Positions 29,965-43,730 of a stretch of DNA of 64,000 nt are shown here, in pieces. The notes under the pieces were generated by a model, which was not told the origin of the DNA, made no database searches, and saw only the letters and a program-made list of their open reading frames with translations. Where the stretch lies: assembly GCF_001368815.1 (NCBI RefSeq), contig NZ_CTEI01000003.1:229538-293537 (forward strand), read 5' to 3'. Positions within the stretch are counted from its first letter, which is position 1. The number at the start of each line of letters is the position of its first letter. Source of the stretch: Paraliobacillus sp. PM-2. GTDB lineage: Bacteria > Bacillota > Bacilli > Bacillales > Amphibacillaceae. The position numbers and the translations under genes are program-made.

Positions 29965-31155
29965 TTATTTTTCGATAGTTGCAACAACGCCGGCGCCTAC
30001 TGTACGGCCACCTTCACGAATAGAGAACTTAGTTCCTTCTTCAATCGCGATTGGAGAGATAAGCTCAACTGTCATTTCAACGTTGTCTCCAGGCATAACC
30101 ATTTCAACACCTTCAGGTAGGTTGATTACACCAGTTACGTCCGTTGTACGGAAATAGAACTGTGGACGGTAGTTGTTGAAGAATGGAGTATGACGTCCAC
30201 CTTCTTCTTTAGATAATACATAAACTTCTGCTTTAAAGTTTGTATGCGGAGTGATAGAACCAGGCTTAGCTAGTACTTGTCCACGATTAATATCTTCACG
30301 AGAAACACCACGAAGAAGTGCACCAATGTTGTCTCCTGCTTCTGCATAGTCAAGAAGCTTACGGAACATCTCAACACCAGTAACAGTAGTTTTTGATGGT
30401 TCTTCAGCTAGACCAATAATTTCAACTTCGTCTCCAACTTTAACTACTCCACGCTCAACACGTCCAGTAGCAACAGTACCACGACCAGTGATTGAGAATA
30501 CGTCCTCAACTGGCATCATGAAATCTTTTTCTGTGTCACGATCAGGACGAGGAATGTATTCATCAACAGCATCCATTAATTCATAGATAGCATTAACGTA
30601 GTTTTCTTCGCCTTCAAGTGCTTTAAGAGCAGAACCTTTAATTACCGGTACGTCATCTCCTGGGAAGTCATACTCAGCTAGAAGGTCACGTACTTCCATT
30701 TCTACTAGCTCAAGAAGTTCTTCATCGTCTACCATATCACATTTGTTTAAGAATACAACAATCGCTGGTACACCTACTTGACGAGAAAGTAAGATGTGCT
30801 CACGAGTTTGTGGCATTGGGCCGTCAGCAGCAGATACTACTAAGATAGCTCCATCCATTTGTGCTGCACCAGTGATCATGTTTTTAACATAGTCAGCGTG
30901 TCCTGGGCAGTCAACGTGTGCATAGTGACGATTTTCAGTTTCATACTCAACGTGTGCAGTAGAGATAGTAATTCCACGTTCGCGCTCTTCAGGAGCACCA
31001 TCGATTTGATCATAAGCCATTGCAGTACCTGAACCAGAACGATTGTGTAGTACTGTTGTAATAGCAGCAGTTAGTGTAGTTTTACCATGGTCAACGTGTC
31101 CAATAGTACCAATGTTAACGTGGTCTTTGGAGCGGTCAAATTTTTCTTTACCCAT
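29965..31155 (-). CDS. tuf: elongation factor Tu
   Basis: GTPase of 396 residues that delivers aminoacyl-tRNA. GTP-binding motifs [26 protein letters not shown] and [12 protein letters not shown] are intact; domains 2 and 3 follow, with [13 protein letters not shown] and the C-terminal [10 protein letters not shown]. Last gene of the str operon, 126 bases after fusA. Confidence 0.99.
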   Translation of the reverse strand: MGKEKFDRSKDHVNIGTIGHVDHGKTTLTAAITTVLHNRSGSGTAMAYDQIDGAPEERERGITISTAHVEYETENRHYAHVDCPGHADYVKNMITGAAQMDGAILVVSAADGPMPQTREHILLSRQVGVPAIVVFLNKCDMVDDEELLELVEMEVRDLLAEYDFPGDDVPVIKGSALKALEGEENYVNAIYELMDAVDEYIPRPDRDTEKDFMMPVEDVFSITGRGTVATGRVERGVVKVGDEVEIIGLAEEPSKTTVTGVEMFRKLLDYAEAGDNIGALLRGVSREDINRGQVLAKPGSITPHTNFKAEVYVLSKEEGGRHTPFFNNYRPQFYFRTTDVTGVINLPEGVEMVMPGDNVEMTVELISPIAIEEGTKFSIREGGRTVGAGVVATIEK

Positions 31156-31281
31156 TTATAGTTCCTCCTTTAATTTTAAAAAAATATGTTTATATGACAT
31201 GTAAGCTTGCTTAGAAACAAAATAGTTACTTATTTCTAAGCTCACAATACAAGTTATACTTTAGAATGTGGAAAAAATCAA

Positions 31282-33360
31282 TTATTCTCCAGTATTTTTC
31301 TTAATAATTTCTTCTGAGATACTCTTTGGTACTTCTTCATAGTGATCAAAGTGCATTGTGTATACACCGCGTCCTTGCGTGTTTGAACGAAGTGATGTAG
31401 CATAACCAAACATTTCTGCAAGTGGTACAAAAGCTTTTACCACTTGAGCTGTTCCGCGTGCTTCCATACCTTCCACACGACCACGACGAGAAGTAACATC
31501 ACCCATAATGTCTCCCATATATTCTTCTGGGATTACAACTTCTACTTTCATCATAGGTTCTAGTAACGCAGGGTTACATTTATTTTTTGCAGCTTTTAAT
31601 GCCATTGATGCAGCTACTTTAAAGGCTGTTTCGTTTGAATCGACATCGTGGTAGCTACCATCAAATAGAGTTGCTTTCAAATCAATTAGTGGATAACCAG
31701 CTACAACACCGTTTTCCATCGATTCTTTAATTCCTGCTTCAACGGATGCGATATATTCACGAGGTACCGCACCACCAACAATTTTATTAACAAATTCGAA
31801 ACCAGCACCTTCTTCATTCGGTTCGAACTTAACCCAAACGTGACCATATTGTCCACGTCCACCAGATTGACGTACGAATTTACCCTCTACTTCCGCTTCA
31901 CTGCGGAATGTTTCGCGGTAAGATACTTGTGGTGCACCTACGTTAGCATCTACTTTGAACTCGCGTCTTAAACGATCAACAATGATATCTAAGTGAAGTT
32001 CACCCATACCAGAGATGATTGTTTGTCCTGTTTCAACATTCGTTTCTGTTTTGAAAGTAGGATCTTCTTCAGCAAGTTTCCCTAAAGCAATCGACATTTT
32101 ATCCTGATCCGCTTTAGACTTAGGTTCAATCGCTACAGAAATAACCGGCTCAGGGAATTCCATAGATTCAAGAATAACTAAGCTTTTTTCATCACATAGT
32201 GTATCTCCAGTGCCAGTATCTTTCAATCCTACTGCACCAGCAATATCACCAGCATATACAGAAGCAATCTCTTCACGAGAATTTGCGTGCATTTGTAGAA
32301 TACGCCCTACACGTTCACGCTTATCTTTCGTAGAGTTCTTAACATATGAACCTGAATCCAATCTACCAGAATACACTCGGAAGAATGTCAACTTACCAAC
32401 AAATGGGTCTGTTGCAACTTTAAATGCTAAAGCTGAGAAAGGTTCGTTATCATCTGCCCTACGCACTACTTCTTCATTTGTTTCTGGTACATGGCCTTCA
32501 ATTGGTTTAACATCTGTTGGTGCTGGTAAGTAATCAATAACACCATCGATTAGTAATTGTACACCTTTGTTTTTGAATGCAGAACCACAAAATACTGGAT
32601 AGAATTCAACAGATAGAGTAGCTTTACGAACTGCCGCACGCAACTCATCTTTTGTAATTTCTTCTCCTTCTAAATATTTCATCATTAGTTCTTCATCAGT
32701 TTCAGCAACAGCTTCAATAAGGTTTGTACGGTACTCTTCAGCTTGTTCCAAATGTTCTTCAGGAATCGGGCGTGATTCATCACGAGTTCCTAAATCATCT
32801 AAATAATAATGAGCTTCCATTTCAATCAAGTCAATAATTCCGTTAAATTCATCTTCTGCACCTATTGGCAGTTGAACCGGATGTGCATTTGCACCAAGAC
32901 GATCACTAATTGTACCAACTGAGTACAAGAAGTCAGCACCTACTTTATCCATTTTATTAACGAAAACAATTCTTGGTACACCGTAAGTAGTAGCTTGGCG
33001 CCAAACTGTTTCTGTTTGAGGTTCTACACCTGACTGCGCATCTAGTACTGTTACTGCACCATCTAGTACACGTAAAGAACGTTCAACTTCAACTGTGAAG
33101 TCTACGTGTCCTGGTGTATCAATGATGTTAATACGATGACCTTTCCATTGAGCAGTTGTAGCAGCAGATGTAATGGTAATCCCGCGCTCTTGTTCCTGCT
33201 CCATCCAGTCCATTTGGGAAGCACCTTCGTGTGTTTCACCAATTTTATGGATACGTCCTGTATAGAAAAGAATACGCTCTGTTGCTGTTGTTTTACCAGC
33301 ATCAATGTGGGCCATAATCCCAATATTACGTGTCTTTTCCAAGGAGAATTCTCTAGGCAT
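31282..33360 (-). CDS. fusA: elongation factor G
   Basis: Translocase GTPase of 692 residues. G-motifs [30 protein letters not shown] and [10 protein letters not shown] are present, then domains II-V with [13 protein letters not shown] and [13 protein letters not shown]. Placed between rpsG and tuf. I see nothing in the drug-binding segments to suggest fusidate resistance, but that was not compared residue by residue. Confidence 0.99.
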   Translation of the reverse strand: MPREFSLEKTRNIGIMAHIDAGKTTATERILFYTGRIHKIGETHEGASQMDWMEQEQERGITITSAATTAQWKGHRINIIDTPGHVDFTVEVERSLRVLDGAVTVLDAQSGVEPQTETVWRQATTYGVPRIVFVNKMDKVGADFLYSVGTISDRLGANAHPVQLPIGAEDEFNGIIDLIEMEAHYYLDDLGTRDESRPIPEEHLEQAEEYRTNLIEAVAETDEELMMKYLEGEEITKDELRAAVRKATLSVEFYPVFCGSAFKNKGVQLLIDGVIDYLPAPTDVKPIEGHVPETNEEVVRRADDNEPFSALAFKVATDPFVGKLTFFRVYSGRLDSGSYVKNSTKDKRERVGRILQMHANSREEIASVYAGDIAGAVGLKDTGTGDTLCDEKSLVILESMEFPEPVISVAIEPKSKADQDKMSIALGKLAEEDPTFKTETNVETGQTIISGMGELHLDIIVDRLRREFKVDANVGAPQVSYRETFRSEAEVEGKFVRQSGGRGQYGHVWVKFEPNEEGAGFEFVNKIVGGAVPREYIASVEAGIKESMENGVVAGYPLIDLKATLFDGSYHDVDSNETAFKVAASMALKAAKNKCNPALLEPMMKVEVVIPEEYMGDIMGDVTSRRGRVEGMEARGTAQVVKAFVPLAEMFGYATSLRSNTQGRGVYTMHFDHYEEVPKSISEEIIKKNTGE

Positions 33361-33481
33361 GTTTCTTTCTCCTTCCTGTTTGTAAATTCCATTTTTACTA
33401 TATCATGTTTTGGATATAAATATACAGTTAGTATAAAAGCAAGAGAATATCTTATTCAAAATAATCATTTTTGCTTTTATA

Positions 33482-33952
33482 TTACCAACGATAGTGAGCA
33501 AATGCTTTGTTTGCTTCTGCCATTTTGTGCATATCTTCGCGTTTTTTAACAGATGAACCTGTGTTGTTAGAAGCGTCTAAAATTTCATTCGCAAGACGTT
33601 CTTCCATTGTTTTTTCTCCGCGTAAGCGAGAGTAGTTAACAATATAACGAAGACCTAATGCTTGGCGACGCTCTGGACGTACTTCTACTGGTACTTGATA
33701 GTTTGAACCACCAACACGGCGAGCGCGCACCTCAAGTACTGGCATTACATTTTTCATTGCCTGTTCAAATACTTCCATAGCTTGTTGACCACTACGTTCT
33801 TGAACAAGTTCAAATGCTTTATAAAGAATTTTTTGTGCTTTACCTCTCTTACCGTCAACCATAATTTGATTGATCAAGCGAGTAACAAGCTTTGAATTAT
33901 ATAACGGATCTGGTAAGACATCACGTTTTGCTACTGGACCTTTACGTGGCAT
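33482..33952 (-). CDS. rpsG: 30S ribosomal protein S7
   Basis: 156-residue 16S-rRNA head-assembly protein. [38 protein letters not shown] and the C-terminal [14 protein letters not shown] identify it. Between rpsL and fusA in the str operon. Confidence 0.98.
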   Translation of the reverse strand: MPRKGPVAKRDVLPDPLYNSKLVTRLINQIMVDGKRGKAQKILYKAFELVQERSGQQAMEVFEQAMKNVMPVLEVRARRVGGSNYQVPVEVRPERRQALGLRYIVNYSRLRGEKTMEERLANEILDASNNTGSSVKKREDMHKMAEANKAFAHYRW

Positions 33953-33990
33953 TGTCTAACCTCCTTTCTAAAATCATTAACTTATTTCAC

Positions 33991-34488
<498 letters not shown>

Positions 34489-34519
34489 TCATGAATGGTA
34501 TTACCCATGCATCAAAACT

Positions 34520-34771
34520 TTATTGCTTTATTGCAACTGTCGCTGTACCCACATCAATACCACACGCTTTACCAAGTTTTTTCTTGGAATCAACTTGAAC
34601 ACACGGTATATCCATTTCCTTTGCAAGTTGCGACACTTTATTTGTTATATGCTGATCTGCATCAGCAGCTATAACAACTTCATTCACTTCACCATCTCTA
34701 ATGGCTTTAAGTGTTTGTTTTGTGCCTATAACTAATTGTTCTTTAACCTGTGCCACTTTTTCATAAGACAT
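34520..34771 (-). CDS. rplGB: L7Ae-family ribosomal protein (YbxF, K-turn binding)
   Basis: 83-residue kink-turn RNA-binding protein of the L7Ae/L30e/S12e family: VIGTKQTLKAIRDGEVNEVV and IAADADQHITNKVSQLAKEMD are typical. In Bacillus its gene heads the str operon as here, between rpoC and rpsL. A promoter lies just upstream. Confidence 0.93.
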   Translation of the reverse strand: MSYEKVAQVKEQLVIGTKQTLKAIRDGEVNEVVIAADADQHITNKVSQLAKEMDIPCVQVDSKKKLGKACGIDVGTATVAIKQ

Positions 34772-34816
34772 TTACACATCCTCCAAAGCAACAAGGATAA
34801 CAGAAGCACCTTGAAT

Positions 34817-34845
34817 ATAGTACCATTCTAACATTCTAATGTCAA
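34817..34845 (-). promoter_or_regulatory. sigma-A promoter of the str operon
   Basis: Minus strand: TTGACA, 17 bases, TACTAT, located 46-74 bases upstream of rplGB in the rpoC-rplGB spacer. Allows the rplGB-rpsL-rpsG-fusA-tuf unit to be expressed apart from rpoBC. Confidence 0.78.
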
Positions 34846-34922
34846 CAAAAAATGTCATCATTTGTTGATAGAATCTATATTCAAAATGCATCGTTTTTCA
34901 CCTTGTCCTCTAAACCATACTA

Positions 34923-37900
34923 TTATGGTGTTACTTCTTCTTCTATCTCTTCTGTAATCTGATCAATTGGTTCTTCTGTTTCTGCTTGTATTTTTCGATA
35001 CCTTTGCATTCCGGTACCAGCAGGAACTAGTTTACCGATGATCACATTTTCTTTAAGTCCTAATAGCTCATCTCGTTTACCTTTAATTGCTGCATCAGTT
35101 AATACACGAGTTGTTTCCTGGAATGATGCAGCAGACAAGAATGAATCTGTCTCGAGAGATGCCTTTGTAATACCGAGCAGAACCGGTCTACCGACTGCAG
35201 GCTGATTACCTTCTAACAGCACTTTCTTATTCGCATCTCGGAATTGGTGGATCTCAAGCAGCGAACCAGGAAGCACATCTGTATCACCAGCATCACCAAT
35301 ACGCACTTTACGAAGCATTTGTCTTACCATTACTTCTACGTGCTTATCACCGATTTCTACCCCTTGCATACGGTATACTTTTTGCACTTCTTTTAACAAG
35401 TATGATTGTACCCCATCAATACCCTGGATCTTTAACAATTCTTTCGGATCAATAGAACCTTCTGTTAACGCTTGACCCGCTTCAATTTTGTCACCTATAT
35501 CAACTTTCATACGCGCGCCATATGGTGCAGTATATGAACGCTTTTCAACAGTTCCTTGTATAACAATCTCCTGTTTATCTTTTACTTCTGTTATATCTTC
35601 AACAATACCGGTGATTTCAGAGATAACAGCTTGCCCTTTTGGATTTCTTGCTTCGAAAATCTCTTGAATACGAGGTAGACCTTGTGTAATATCACTACCA
35701 GCAACCCCACCAGTGTGGAACGTACGCATGGTTAGCTGTGTACCAGGCTCACCAATGGATTGGGCAGCAATAATACCCACTGCTTCTCCAACTTCTACCT
35801 CTTCTCCTGTTGCTAAGTTACGTCCATAGCATTTTTTACAAGCGCCATGTTTCGTATTACATGTGAACACACTACGAATAGTTACTTCTTCGATTCCAGA
35901 TTCAACAATCTGTTTAGCGATATCTTCTGTGATCACTTCATTCTTTCCAATTATCGCATCATTTGTCTCTGGATGACGAACTGTTTGGAATGCTGTTCGA
36001 CCAATTAAACGATCAAGTAATGGTTCGATCATTTCTGTACCTTCTGTTATAGAGCGAACAGTTAAACCTTTATCTGTTCCACAATCTTCTTCACGGATGA
36101 TTACATCTTGTGCTACATCAACTAAACGACGGGTTAAGTAACCTGAGTCAGCTGTTTTTAGCGCTGTATCAGCAAGACCTTTACGTGCACCGTGCGTAGA
36201 GATAAAGTACTCTAATACTGTTAAACCTTCACGGAAACTAGATTTGATTGGTAGTTCAATAATTCTACCAGCCGGGTTAGCCATTAATCCACGCATACCA
36301 GCTAACTGTGTGAAGTTAGAAGCATTACCACGCGCACCAGAATCACTCATCATAAATATAGGATTTCGTGGATTCAATGTTTTCATCAATTTGTCTTGAA
36401 TCAAATCTTTCGCCTGTGACCAGATAGAGATGACACGATCATATCGTTCTTCATCCGTAATCAGACCACGACGGAATTGTTTTAACACTTTATCTACTTT
36501 AATTTGTGCTTCTTCAAGAATATGTTCTTTCTCTGCTAATACAACAATATCGGCAACACCAACAGTTATACCAGCTTTTGTTGAATATTTAAAACCAAGA
36601 TCTTTCATACGGTCAAGCATTTTTGATGTTTCGCTGATTTTAAACTTCTTAAATACTTCCGCAATAATATCTCCTAAAATACCTTTTTTAAATGGAAGAA
36701 TAGCATCACGCTCTGCAATGATTTCTTTAGCATTTACACCTTGTTCAATAAAATACTTCTCAGGTGTACGTATTTCAAGGTTTTCTTGCGTTGGCTCATT
36801 CATATATGGGAATGAATCAGGAAGCATATCATTAAAGATTAATTTACCAACTGTTGTTACTAACAATTGATTTTTTTGTTCTTCTGTTAAGTTCTCTTTA
36901 TTAAGCGAAGATGCTTGCACGGCAATCCGCGTGTGTAAGTGTACATACCCATTTTGATAGGCAATTAAAGCCTCGGAAAGGTCTTTAAAGATCATTCCTT
37001 CGCCAATTGCACCTGCACGTTCCATCGTTAAGTAGTAATTACCTAACACCATATCCTGTGATGGTGTTACTACCGGTTTTCCATCTTTTGGATTTAAGAT
37101 GTTTTGTGCTGCTAACATAAGAATTCTAGCTTCAGCTTGTGCTTCTGCAGACAGCGGTACGTGAACCGCCATTTGGTCACCATCGAAATCAGCGTTGTAT
37201 GCTGTACAAACTAATGGATGCAAACGAATCGCGCGTCCTTCTACTAAAGTAGGCTCAAATGCTTGAATTCCTAAACGGTGTAATGTTGGTGCGCGGTTCA
37301 ATAATACAGGGTGTTCTTTAATAACATCTTCTAATACATCCCAGACCTCTGGGTGTAATCTTTCAATTTTTCTTTTGGCGGATTTTATGTTATGTGCCAA
37401 ACCTCTTTCAACTAACTCTTTCATGATGAAAGGTTTGAATAACTCAACAGCCATTTCTTTTGGCAGACCACATTGATACATTTTTAAGTGTGGACCAACG
37501 ACAATTACTGAACGACCAGAGTAATCAACACGTTTACCTAATAGATTTTGACGGAAACGACCTTGTTTACCTTTCAACATATGAGAAAGTGATTTTAATG
37601 GACGATTTCCTGGTCCGGTAACCGGGCGACCTCGACGGCCATTATCGATTAAAGCATCTACAGCTTCTTGAAGCATACGTTTTTCATTTTGCACAATTAT
37701 GCTTGGAGCGCCAAGATCTAACAAACGCTTTAAGCGATTGTTACGGTTAATAACACGACGATATAAATCGTTTAAATCAGAAGTCGCAAAGCGACCACCA
37801 TCTAATTGAACCATCGGTCTTAACTCAGGTGGGATAATCGGCAATACATCCAAAATCATCCACGCAGGGTGGTTTCCTGAATTACGGAATGCTTCCAATA

Positions 37901-38534
37901 CTTCTAAACGTTTAATTGCCCTTGTTCTACGTTGACCTTGAGCAGTCTTTAATTCTTCACGTAAAATCTCTACTTCTTTTTCTAAATCTACGTCTTCTAA
38001 AATTCGTTTAATTGCTTCAGCGCCCATATCAGCTTGAAAACCATTACCGTATTTATCACGGTACGCACGATATTCTTTTTCAGATAGAAGTTGTTTTTTC
38101 TCTAGTGCCGTCTCACCTGCGTCTATAACGATATAAGCAGCAAAATAAATTACTTCTTCTAATGCTCTAGGTGACATATCTAATACTAGACCCATTCTAC
38201 TCGGGATTCCTTTAAAATACCAAATATGTGAAACAGGAGCTGCCAACTCTATATGTCCCATGCGTTCACGGCGAACTTTTGATTTTGTAACTTCTACACC
38301 ACAACGATCGCATACAACACCCTTATAACGTACACGCTTGTATTTTCCACAATGACATTCCCAGTCTTTTTGTGGCCCAAAAATTCTTTCACAAAATAAG
38401 CCGTCTTTTTCAGGTTTAAGTGTTCGATAGTTAATGGTTTCTGGCTTTTTAACCTCACCATATGACCAAGAACGAATTTTGTCTGGTGATGCTAGCCCAA
38501 TTTTCATATACTCAAAATTATTTACATCTAGCAA
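34923..38534 (-). CDS. rpoC: RNA polymerase subunit beta'
   Basis: 1203-residue catalytic subunit. N-terminal zinc site [19 protein letters not shown], active-site [12 protein letters not shown], trigger-loop region [16 protein letters not shown], and a second zinc site CGT...[14 protein letters not shown] set the start at a TTG ([13 protein letters not shown]), which matches the Bacillus start and has GGGAGGT upstream; 23 further codons read into the rpoB spacer without family support. It ends in an acidic EEIEEEVTP tail. Confidence 0.98.
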   Translation of the reverse strand: MLDVNNFEYMKIGLASPDKIRSWSYGEVKKPETINYRTLKPEKDGLFCERIFGPQKDWECHCGKYKRVRYKGVVCDRCGVEVTKSKVRRERMGHIELAAPVSHIWYFKGIPSRMGLVLDMSPRALEEVIYFAAYIVIDAGETALEKKQLLSEKEYRAYRDKYGNGFQADMGAEAIKRILEDVDLEKEVEILREELKTAQGQRRTRAIKRLEVLEAFRNSGNHPAWMILDVLPIIPPELRPMVQLDGGRFATSDLNDLYRRVINRNNRLKRLLDLGAPSIIVQNEKRMLQEAVDALIDNGRRGRPVTGPGNRPLKSLSHMLKGKQGRFRQNLLGKRVDYSGRSVIVVGPHLKMYQCGLPKEMAVELFKPFIMKELVERGLAHNIKSAKRKIERLHPEVWDVLEDVIKEHPVLLNRAPTLHRLGIQAFEPTLVEGRAIRLHPLVCTAYNADFDGDQMAVHVPLSAEAQAEARILMLAAQNILNPKDGKPVVTPSQDMVLGNYYLTMERAGAIGEGMIFKDLSEALIAYQNGYVHLHTRIAVQASSLNKENLTEEQKNQLLVTTVGKLIFNDMLPDSFPYMNEPTQENLEIRTPEKYFIEQGVNAKEIIAERDAILPFKKGILGDIIAEVFKKFKISETSKMLDRMKDLGFKYSTKAGITVGVADIVVLAEKEHILEEAQIKVDKVLKQFRRGLITDEERYDRVISIWSQAKDLIQDKLMKTLNPRNPIFMMSDSGARGNASNFTQLAGMRGLMANPAGRIIELPIKSSFREGLTVLEYFISTHGARKGLADTALKTADSGYLTRRLVDVAQDVIIREEDCGTDKGLTVRSITEGTEMIEPLLDRLIGRTAFQTVRHPETNDAIIGKNEVITEDIAKQIVESGIEEVTIRSVFTCNTKHGACKKCYGRNLATGEEVEVGEAVGIIAAQSIGEPGTQLTMRTFHTGGVAGSDITQGLPRIQEIFEARNPKGQAVISEITGIVEDITEVKDKQEIVIQGTVEKRSYTAPYGARMKVDIGDKIEAGQALTEGSIDPKELLKIQGIDGVQSYLLKEVQKVYRMQGVEIGDKHVEVMVRQMLRKVRIGDAGDTDVLPGSLLEIHQFRDANKKVLLEGNQPAVGRPVLLGITKASLETDSFLSAASFQETTRVLTDAAIKGKRDELLGLKENVIIGKLVPAGTGMQRYRKIQAETEEPIDQITEEIEEEVTP

Positions 38535-38655
38535 GGGGCCTACCTCCCTTTTAGTATGTGTTCGAAAATAGCAGCCAAATGAAAGGTGTTGTAAACCTTT
38601 CATTTGGTCACTAAATTTGAAGTTATCTATTAATTAAACTCTAACAACGCACCGC

Positions 38656-41600
38656 TTATCTTTCCTCTAACTCTAAGTTAAACTGATCAGCAGATTGGTT
38701 ATCTTCTTCTTCAATATCACGTAATTCTATTTCTTCTTCATCAGCTGATAGCATTTTAACGTCCATACCAAGACTTTGTAATTCCTTAATCAATACTTTA
38801 AACGACTCTGGAATACCTGGTTCAGGAACACTATCACCTTTAACAATTGCTTCATACGTTTTCACACGACCCACTACGTCATCGGATTTAACGGTCAAGA
38901 TTTCTTGTAATGTATAGGCAGCTCCATAAGCTTCTAGCGCCCATACCTCCATCTCACCAAAACGTTGTCCCCCAAATTGCGCTTTACCACCAAGTGGCTG
39001 TTGCGTAACAAGTGAATAAGGACCAGTAGAACGCGCGTGTAATTTATCATCAACCATGTGCGCAAGTTTGATCATATACATGACACCTACAGATACACGG
39101 TTATCAAATGGTTCACCCGTACGGCCATCATAAAGAACAGTTTTTGCGTCTCTTGCCATACCAGCTTCTTCAATTGTTTCCCAAACATCTTCCTCACGCG
39201 CACCATCAAATACAGGAGTTGCAACATGAATACCAAGTTGACGAGCGGCCATACCTAAATGCAACTCTAATACTTGACCGATATTCATACGAGAAGGAAC
39301 CCCTAATGGGTTTAACATAATATCAATTGGTGTACCATCTGGTAAGAAAGGCATATCTTCTTCAGGTAATATTTTCGAGATAACCCCTTTATTACCGTGA
39401 CGACCAGCCATCTTATCCCCCTCATGTATTTTCCGTTTTTGAACGATGTATACACGAACAAGTTGATTTACACCAGGTGGCAATTCATCTCCATCTTCGC
39501 GGTTAAAGATTTTTACATCAAGTACAATTCCACCAGCGCCATGTGGCACACGAAGTGATGTATCACGTACTTCACGAGCTTTTTCTCCAAAAATGGCATG
39601 TAGTAATCTTTCTTCGGCGGAAAGTTCTGTTACTCCTTTAGGTGTTACCTTTCCTACTAACAAATCGCCATCTTCTACTTCCGCACCTACGCGAATAATC
39701 CCTCTTTCATCTAAGTCGCGCAACGCATCCTCACCAACATTAGGAATATCTCTTGTGATTTCTTCTGGTCCAAGCTTTGTATCACGGGCTTCTGATTCAT
39801 ATTCCTCAATATGGATCGATGTATAAACGTCATCTTTCACAAGACGTTCACTCATAATAATCGCATCTTCATAGTTATAGCCTTCCCATGTCATGAAGCC
39901 AACTAGCACATTTTGTCCTAATGCTAATTCACCATCTTCCATAGACGGACCATCCGCTAATATTTCACCCTTCGTAACACGATCGCCTACACGAACGATT
40001 GGACGTTGATTATAGCAAGAACCTTGGTTTGATCGAATAAACTTCTGCAAACGATAGCGATCGAGATCGCCTTGAACTTCTTTACCATCAACTTCAGAAA
40101 CACGACGGACATGTACTTCTTTGGCTTCTACACGTTCCACAATTCCTTCATGCTGGTTAATTACAGCCGCACCAGAATCCTTACCAGATACATACTCCAT
40201 TCCAGTACCAACAATTGGTGAGCGTGGTTGCATAAGTGGTACTGCTTGACGCTGCATGTTCGCACCCATCAACGCACGGTTTGAGTCATCATTTTCTAAG
40301 AATGGAATACACGCCGTTGCAGCTGAAACAACTTGCTTTGGTGAAACATCCATGTAATCAATGCGATCACGACTTACGATTGTGTTTTCACCACGGAAAC
40401 GAGCGATAACTTCCTCATCAGCAAAAGCACCATCTTCAGTTAAACTAGCATTCGCTTGTGCTACTACATAGTTATCCTCTTCATCTGCTGTTAAATAGTC
40501 ATACTGATCGGTTACCTTCCCGGTGTTTGGATCGACACGACGATACGGCGTCTCAATAAATCCAAACTTATTCACTTTCGCATAGGAAGATAATGAGTTA
40601 ATCAATCCAATGTTAGGACCTTCTGGTGTTTCAATTGGACACATACGACCATAGTGTGAATAGTGAACATCACGAACTTCAAAGCCAGCTCTTTCACGCG
40701 TTAAACCACCCGGCCCTAAAGCAGATAAACGACGTTTATGTGTTAATTCTGCTAACGGATTTGTCTGGTCCATAAACTGTGAAAGTTGCGAACTGCCGAA
40801 AAACTCTTTTATAGATGCAATTACAGGGCGAATATTAATCAGTTGTTGTGGTGTAATCGCTGATGTATCCTGAATAGACATACGCTCACGCACTACACGT
40901 TCCATTCTAGATAAACCAATCCGGAATTGATTTTGTAATAATTCACCAACAGAACGCAAACGTCGATTACCTAAGTGATCAATATCATCCGTGTCCCCAA
41001 CTTGATGTAAAATATTAAAGAAATAACTAATTGCTGCCAAAATATCAGACGGCGCAATGTTCTTAACAGAATTGTTAACCGCACCATTCCCAATAACATT
41101 GAGTGTTCTTTCGCCTTCCGGATCAGTCGGATCTACAATTTTAATTGACTGAATTTTGATCTGATCTTCTAGAACACCTTCATGTGGTTGTAAGTACTGC
41201 TCACCAAAACTGTCTTCTTCTGTATCTAAGTATGGTAGGATTTTGTTCAACAAACGACGATCTATTTTCGCCCCTTTTTCTCCTATCACTTCGCCGGTTT
41301 CCTGGTCTACCAAGGTCTCGGCTAACGTTTGATTAAACAAACGATTTTGGATGTGTAATTTTTTGTTTATTTTGTATCGACCAACATTAGCTAAATCATA
41401 TCGTTTTGGATCGAAAAAGCGAGATACAAGTAGACTTTTAGCATTTTCAACGGTTGGTGGTTCACCAGGACGTAAACGTTCATAAATTTCAAGTAATGCT
41501 TTTTCGCTTGTTTCTGTATTATCTTTTTCTAATGTATTTTTTAAATATTCGTTATCACCAATTAAATCAATGATTTCTTGATCATTACCAAAGCCCAACG

Positions 41601-42192
41601 CACGTAACAGGACGGTGATAGGCATCTTCCTTGTACGATCAATACGAACATGTACAACATCTTTTGCGTCGGTTTCAAATTCTAACCAAGCTCCACGGTT
41701 AGGAATCACCGTAGCTGTATAACCTCGCTTACCATTTTTGTCAATTTTTTGACTGAAGTAAACACTTGGCGAACGAACCAGCTGTGATACAATCACTCGT
41801 TCAGCTCCGTTAATAACGAATGTTCCTGTATCTGTCATTAATGGGAAATCTCCCATAAATACTTCTTGCTCTTTCACTTCCCCAGTTTCGTTGTTTAACA
41901 AACGAACTTTCACTCGAAGTGGAGCATTATAAGTAACATCTCTTTCCTTTGATTCATCTACAGGATATTTCGGTTCTCCTAAGCTATAATCGACAAATTC
42001 TAACGATAGGTTACCTGCAAAGTCTTCAATTGGAGAAATATCTTTAAACATTTCTCGCAAACCTTCCTCTAGAAACCAATCATAGGAAGCGGTTTGAATC
42101 TCAATAAGATTCGGTAATTCTAAAACTTCACTAATACGCGCGTAGCTTCGGCGCTGGCGGTGCCGTCCATACTGAACTAGTTGACCTGTCAA
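38656..42192 (-). CDS. rpoB: RNA polymerase subunit beta
   Basis: 1178-residue subunit. Start set at TTG ([19 protein letters not shown]), six bases after GGGGTG, rather than the GTG three codons earlier. The rifampicin pocket [20 protein letters not shown] is of the sensitive type. [40 protein letters not shown] and [17 protein letters not shown] are standard. The C-terminal tail is acidic. It is preceded by a 430-base leader with hairpins. Confidence 0.98.
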   Translation of the reverse strand: MTGQLVQYGRHRQRRSYARISEVLELPNLIEIQTASYDWFLEEGLREMFKDISPIEDFAGNLSLEFVDYSLGEPKYPVDESKERDVTYNAPLRVKVRLLNNETGEVKEQEVFMGDFPLMTDTGTFVINGAERVIVSQLVRSPSVYFSQKIDKNGKRGYTATVIPNRGAWLEFETDAKDVVHVRIDRTRKMPITVLLRALGFGNDQEIIDLIGDNEYLKNTLEKDNTETSEKALLEIYERLRPGEPPTVENAKSLLVSRFFDPKRYDLANVGRYKINKKLHIQNRLFNQTLAETLVDQETGEVIGEKGAKIDRRLLNKILPYLDTEEDSFGEQYLQPHEGVLEDQIKIQSIKIVDPTDPEGERTLNVIGNGAVNNSVKNIAPSDILAAISYFFNILHQVGDTDDIDHLGNRRLRSVGELLQNQFRIGLSRMERVVRERMSIQDTSAITPQQLINIRPVIASIKEFFGSSQLSQFMDQTNPLAELTHKRRLSALGPGGLTRERAGFEVRDVHYSHYGRMCPIETPEGPNIGLINSLSSYAKVNKFGFIETPYRRVDPNTGKVTDQYDYLTADEEDNYVVAQANASLTEDGAFADEEVIARFRGENTIVSRDRIDYMDVSPKQVVSAATACIPFLENDDSNRALMGANMQRQAVPLMQPRSPIVGTGMEYVSGKDSGAAVINQHEGIVERVEAKEVHVRRVSEVDGKEVQGDLDRYRLQKFIRSNQGSCYNQRPIVRVGDRVTKGEILADGPSMEDGELALGQNVLVGFMTWEGYNYEDAIIMSERLVKDDVYTSIHIEEYESEARDTKLGPEEITRDIPNVGEDALRDLDERGIIRVGAEVEDGDLLVGKVTPKGVTELSAEERLLHAIFGEKAREVRDTSLRVPHGAGGIVLDVKIFNREDGDELPPGVNQLVRVYIVQKRKIHEGDKMAGRHGNKGVISKILPEEDMPFLPDGTPIDIMLNPLGVPSRMNIGQVLELHLGMAARQLGIHVATPVFDGAREEDVWETIEEAGMARDAKTVLYDGRTGEPFDNRVSVGVMYMIKLAHMVDDKLHARSTGPYSLVTQQPLGGKAQFGGQRFGEMEVWALEAYGAAYTLQEILTVKSDDVVGRVKTYEAIVKGDSVPEPGIPESFKVLIKELQSLGMDVKMLSADEEEIELRDIEEEDNQSADQFNLELEER

Positions 42193-42221
42193 CTGCTTCA
42201 CCCCTTAAATCAAGAATAAAA

Positions 42222-42267
42222 AAACATAGCAAGCTTAATGTATATACATAGATTTATATTAAGCTTG
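42222..42267 (-). terminator. hairpin with T-tract in the rpoB leader, possible attenuator
   Basis: Minus strand: CAAGCTTAATATA, loop, TATACATTAAGCTTG, then CTATG and seven T, ending about 30 bases before the rpoB start. Its spacing from the T-run is slightly long for an ideal terminator, so partial attenuation is more likely than complete stopping. Confidence 0.5.
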
Positions 42268-42349
42268 TATACCTTCTCCCGATACAAAAATGCATCTATC
42301 GGTATTGACTTATATAATGGAAAAGGTATAATTTAATCAGAATAAAAAT

Positions 42350-42371
42350 TGTTCGGTACACATACCGAACA
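42350..42371. other. perfect 9-bp hairpin in the rpoB leader
   Basis: TGTTCGGTA, loop CACA, TACCGAACA: a perfect short stem in the middle of the leader, without a T-run. Another weaker hairpin (CTTGCGAATG...) follows next to it. Candidate RNA structure; no other gene or element seen in 42202-42586. Confidence 0.45.
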
Positions 42372-42586
42372 AACTTGCGAATGCTTAAGCAACTCACAAG
42401 TTATAATAAACCATTCATTCCTTGAACAAATGGCAGTACATATTAATTAATCTTCTACTAGGCATAATGCTAAATTCATCTACCAAGTCCACGTTTTACC
42501 ATTCTATCCTTATAAAAAAGTAATATACATCTTTAATATGGTAAAATTAACACTTGACAAGCAAACATGCCTATTGGCATTTTTTA

Positions 42587-42615
42587 ATATTACCATAAAC
42601 TAAACATGTGGTCAA
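42587..42615 (-). promoter_or_regulatory. candidate promoter of rpoB-rpoC
   Basis: Minus strand: TTGACC, 17 bases, TAATAT, starting just after the rsmC stop. A second, weaker candidate (TTGTCA, 16 bases, TATTAA) lies about 55 bases downstream. This implies a leader of nearly 400 bases before rpoB. Confidence 0.55.
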
Positions 42616-42630
42616 GTTTTTTACTGTCGC

Positions 42631-43230
42631 TTATTTTTTTGCTTTAATAATGAAGTATCCTTTATTTTTCTTTACAGTCTCTACTTCACGAAACTGTTCA
42701 TTCAACTTCTTAATCGCAGATGGAGCGCCTTGCTTCTTTTGAATAACAATCCATAACTCACCATCAACACTTAAGACATCATAACTTTCCTCAAACATTT
42801 GATGCACCGTTTGTTTACCTGCACGAATCGGTGGATTTATCAAAATTGCTGCGTAAGAACGCTTCGGAATTGCCTCCAACCGATCACCAATGTAAAAAAC
42901 AACATTTTTAACCTGGTTTTGTTTTGCATTTCCTTTCGCTAATTCAAGCGCCCTCTCATTAATATCACTTAAAATGACTTGTCTTTCCGGAAACGTTTTG
43001 GCAATCGAGAGTCCAATAGGTCCATAACCACATCCAAGATCAATGATATCCCCTGGTATATTTGGTGGTTGAAAAGCGTTAATCAATGTTTTTGAACCAA
43101 AATCAACTTCATTTTTTGAAAAAACACCGAGATCGCTTGTGAACTGAAAGGTTTGACCACGCAGCTCATATGTCCACGTTTTGGGGTTACTTTTAGATTG
43201 GGGTTGATTTACAAAGTATTGCTCCGACAT
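42631..43230 (-). CDS. class I SAM-dependent rRNA methyltransferase (RsmC/YbxB-like)
   Basis: 199-residue methyltransferase. SAM-binding motif DLGCGYGPIGLSIAK, motif II VILSDINERALEL and the N6/N2-type NPPIRAGK catalytic motif resemble RsmC, which modifies a guanosine in 16S rRNA. It sits between rplL and rpoB as in B. subtilis (ybxB), after a terminator. Exact target base not provable from sequence. Confidence 0.9.
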   Translation of the reverse strand: MSEQYFVNQPQSKSNPKTWTYELRGQTFQFTSDLGVFSKNEVDFGSKTLINAFQPPNIPGDIIDLGCGYGPIGLSIAKTFPERQVILSDINERALELAKGNAKQNQVKNVVFYIGDRLEAIPKRSYAAILINPPIRAGKQTVHQMFEESYDVLSVDGELWIVIQKKQGAPSAIKKLNEQFREVETVKKNKGYFIIKAKK

Positions 43231-43259
43231 ATTAGCACCTACTTTAGATGATATAATAT

Positions 43260-43288
43260 AAAGCTCGTCTACTAGTAGACGAGCTTTA
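43260..43288 (-). terminator. terminator after rplL
   Basis: A perfect palindrome AGCTCGTCTACTAGTAGACGAGCT flanked by A on one side and TTTA on the other, 11 bases after the rplL stop. The T-run is short, so readthrough into rsmC and rpoBC is likely, as in other bacteria. Confidence 0.75.
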
Positions 43289-43298
43289 TGATCAATAC

Positions 43299-43664
43299 TT
43301 ACTTCAATTCTATAGAAGCGCCAACTTCTTCAAGTTTAGCTTTCATTTCTTCAGCTTCTTCTTTAGAAGCGCCTTCTTTAATTGCTTTTGGTGCGTTATC
43401 TACAAGATCTTTCGCATCTTTAAGTCCAAGACCTGTAATTTCACGAACCGCTTTAACAACTTTAATTTTAGATGATCCAGCACTTTCTAGAACAACATCA
43501 AATTCAGTTTGTTCTTCAACAGCTTCTCCACCAGCAGCACCACCAGCTACTGCTACAGGCGCAGCTGCTGTTACACCAAATTCTTCTTCAATTGCTTTTA
43601 CTAAATCATTTAATTCAAGAACAGACATTTCTTTGATCGCTTCAATAATTTGCTCTTTAGACAT
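43299..43664 (-). CDS. rplL: 50S ribosomal protein L7/L12
   Basis: 121-residue stalk protein that recruits translation GTPases. N-terminal dimerisation helix [20 protein letters not shown], an alanine/glycine-rich hinge, and C-terminal domain [20 protein letters not shown]. Follows rplJ by 66 bases. Confidence 0.98.
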   Translation of the reverse strand: MSKEQIIEAIKEMSVLELNDLVKAIEEEFGVTAAAPVAVAGGAAGGEAVEEQTEFDVVLESAGSSKIKVVKAVREITGLGLKDAKDLVDNAPKAIKEGASKEEAEEMKAKLEEVGASIELK

Positions 43665-43730
43665 TATATTTTCCTCCTATTTTAGGTTTTTATTTTATAC
43701 CGTTTAGCTTTATTACGAACTATGATGCAA

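Noticed and set aside
36430..36870. 146-codon plus-strand frame inside rpoC
   Set aside because: Fully antisense to the conserved beta' sequence, with composition explained by it.
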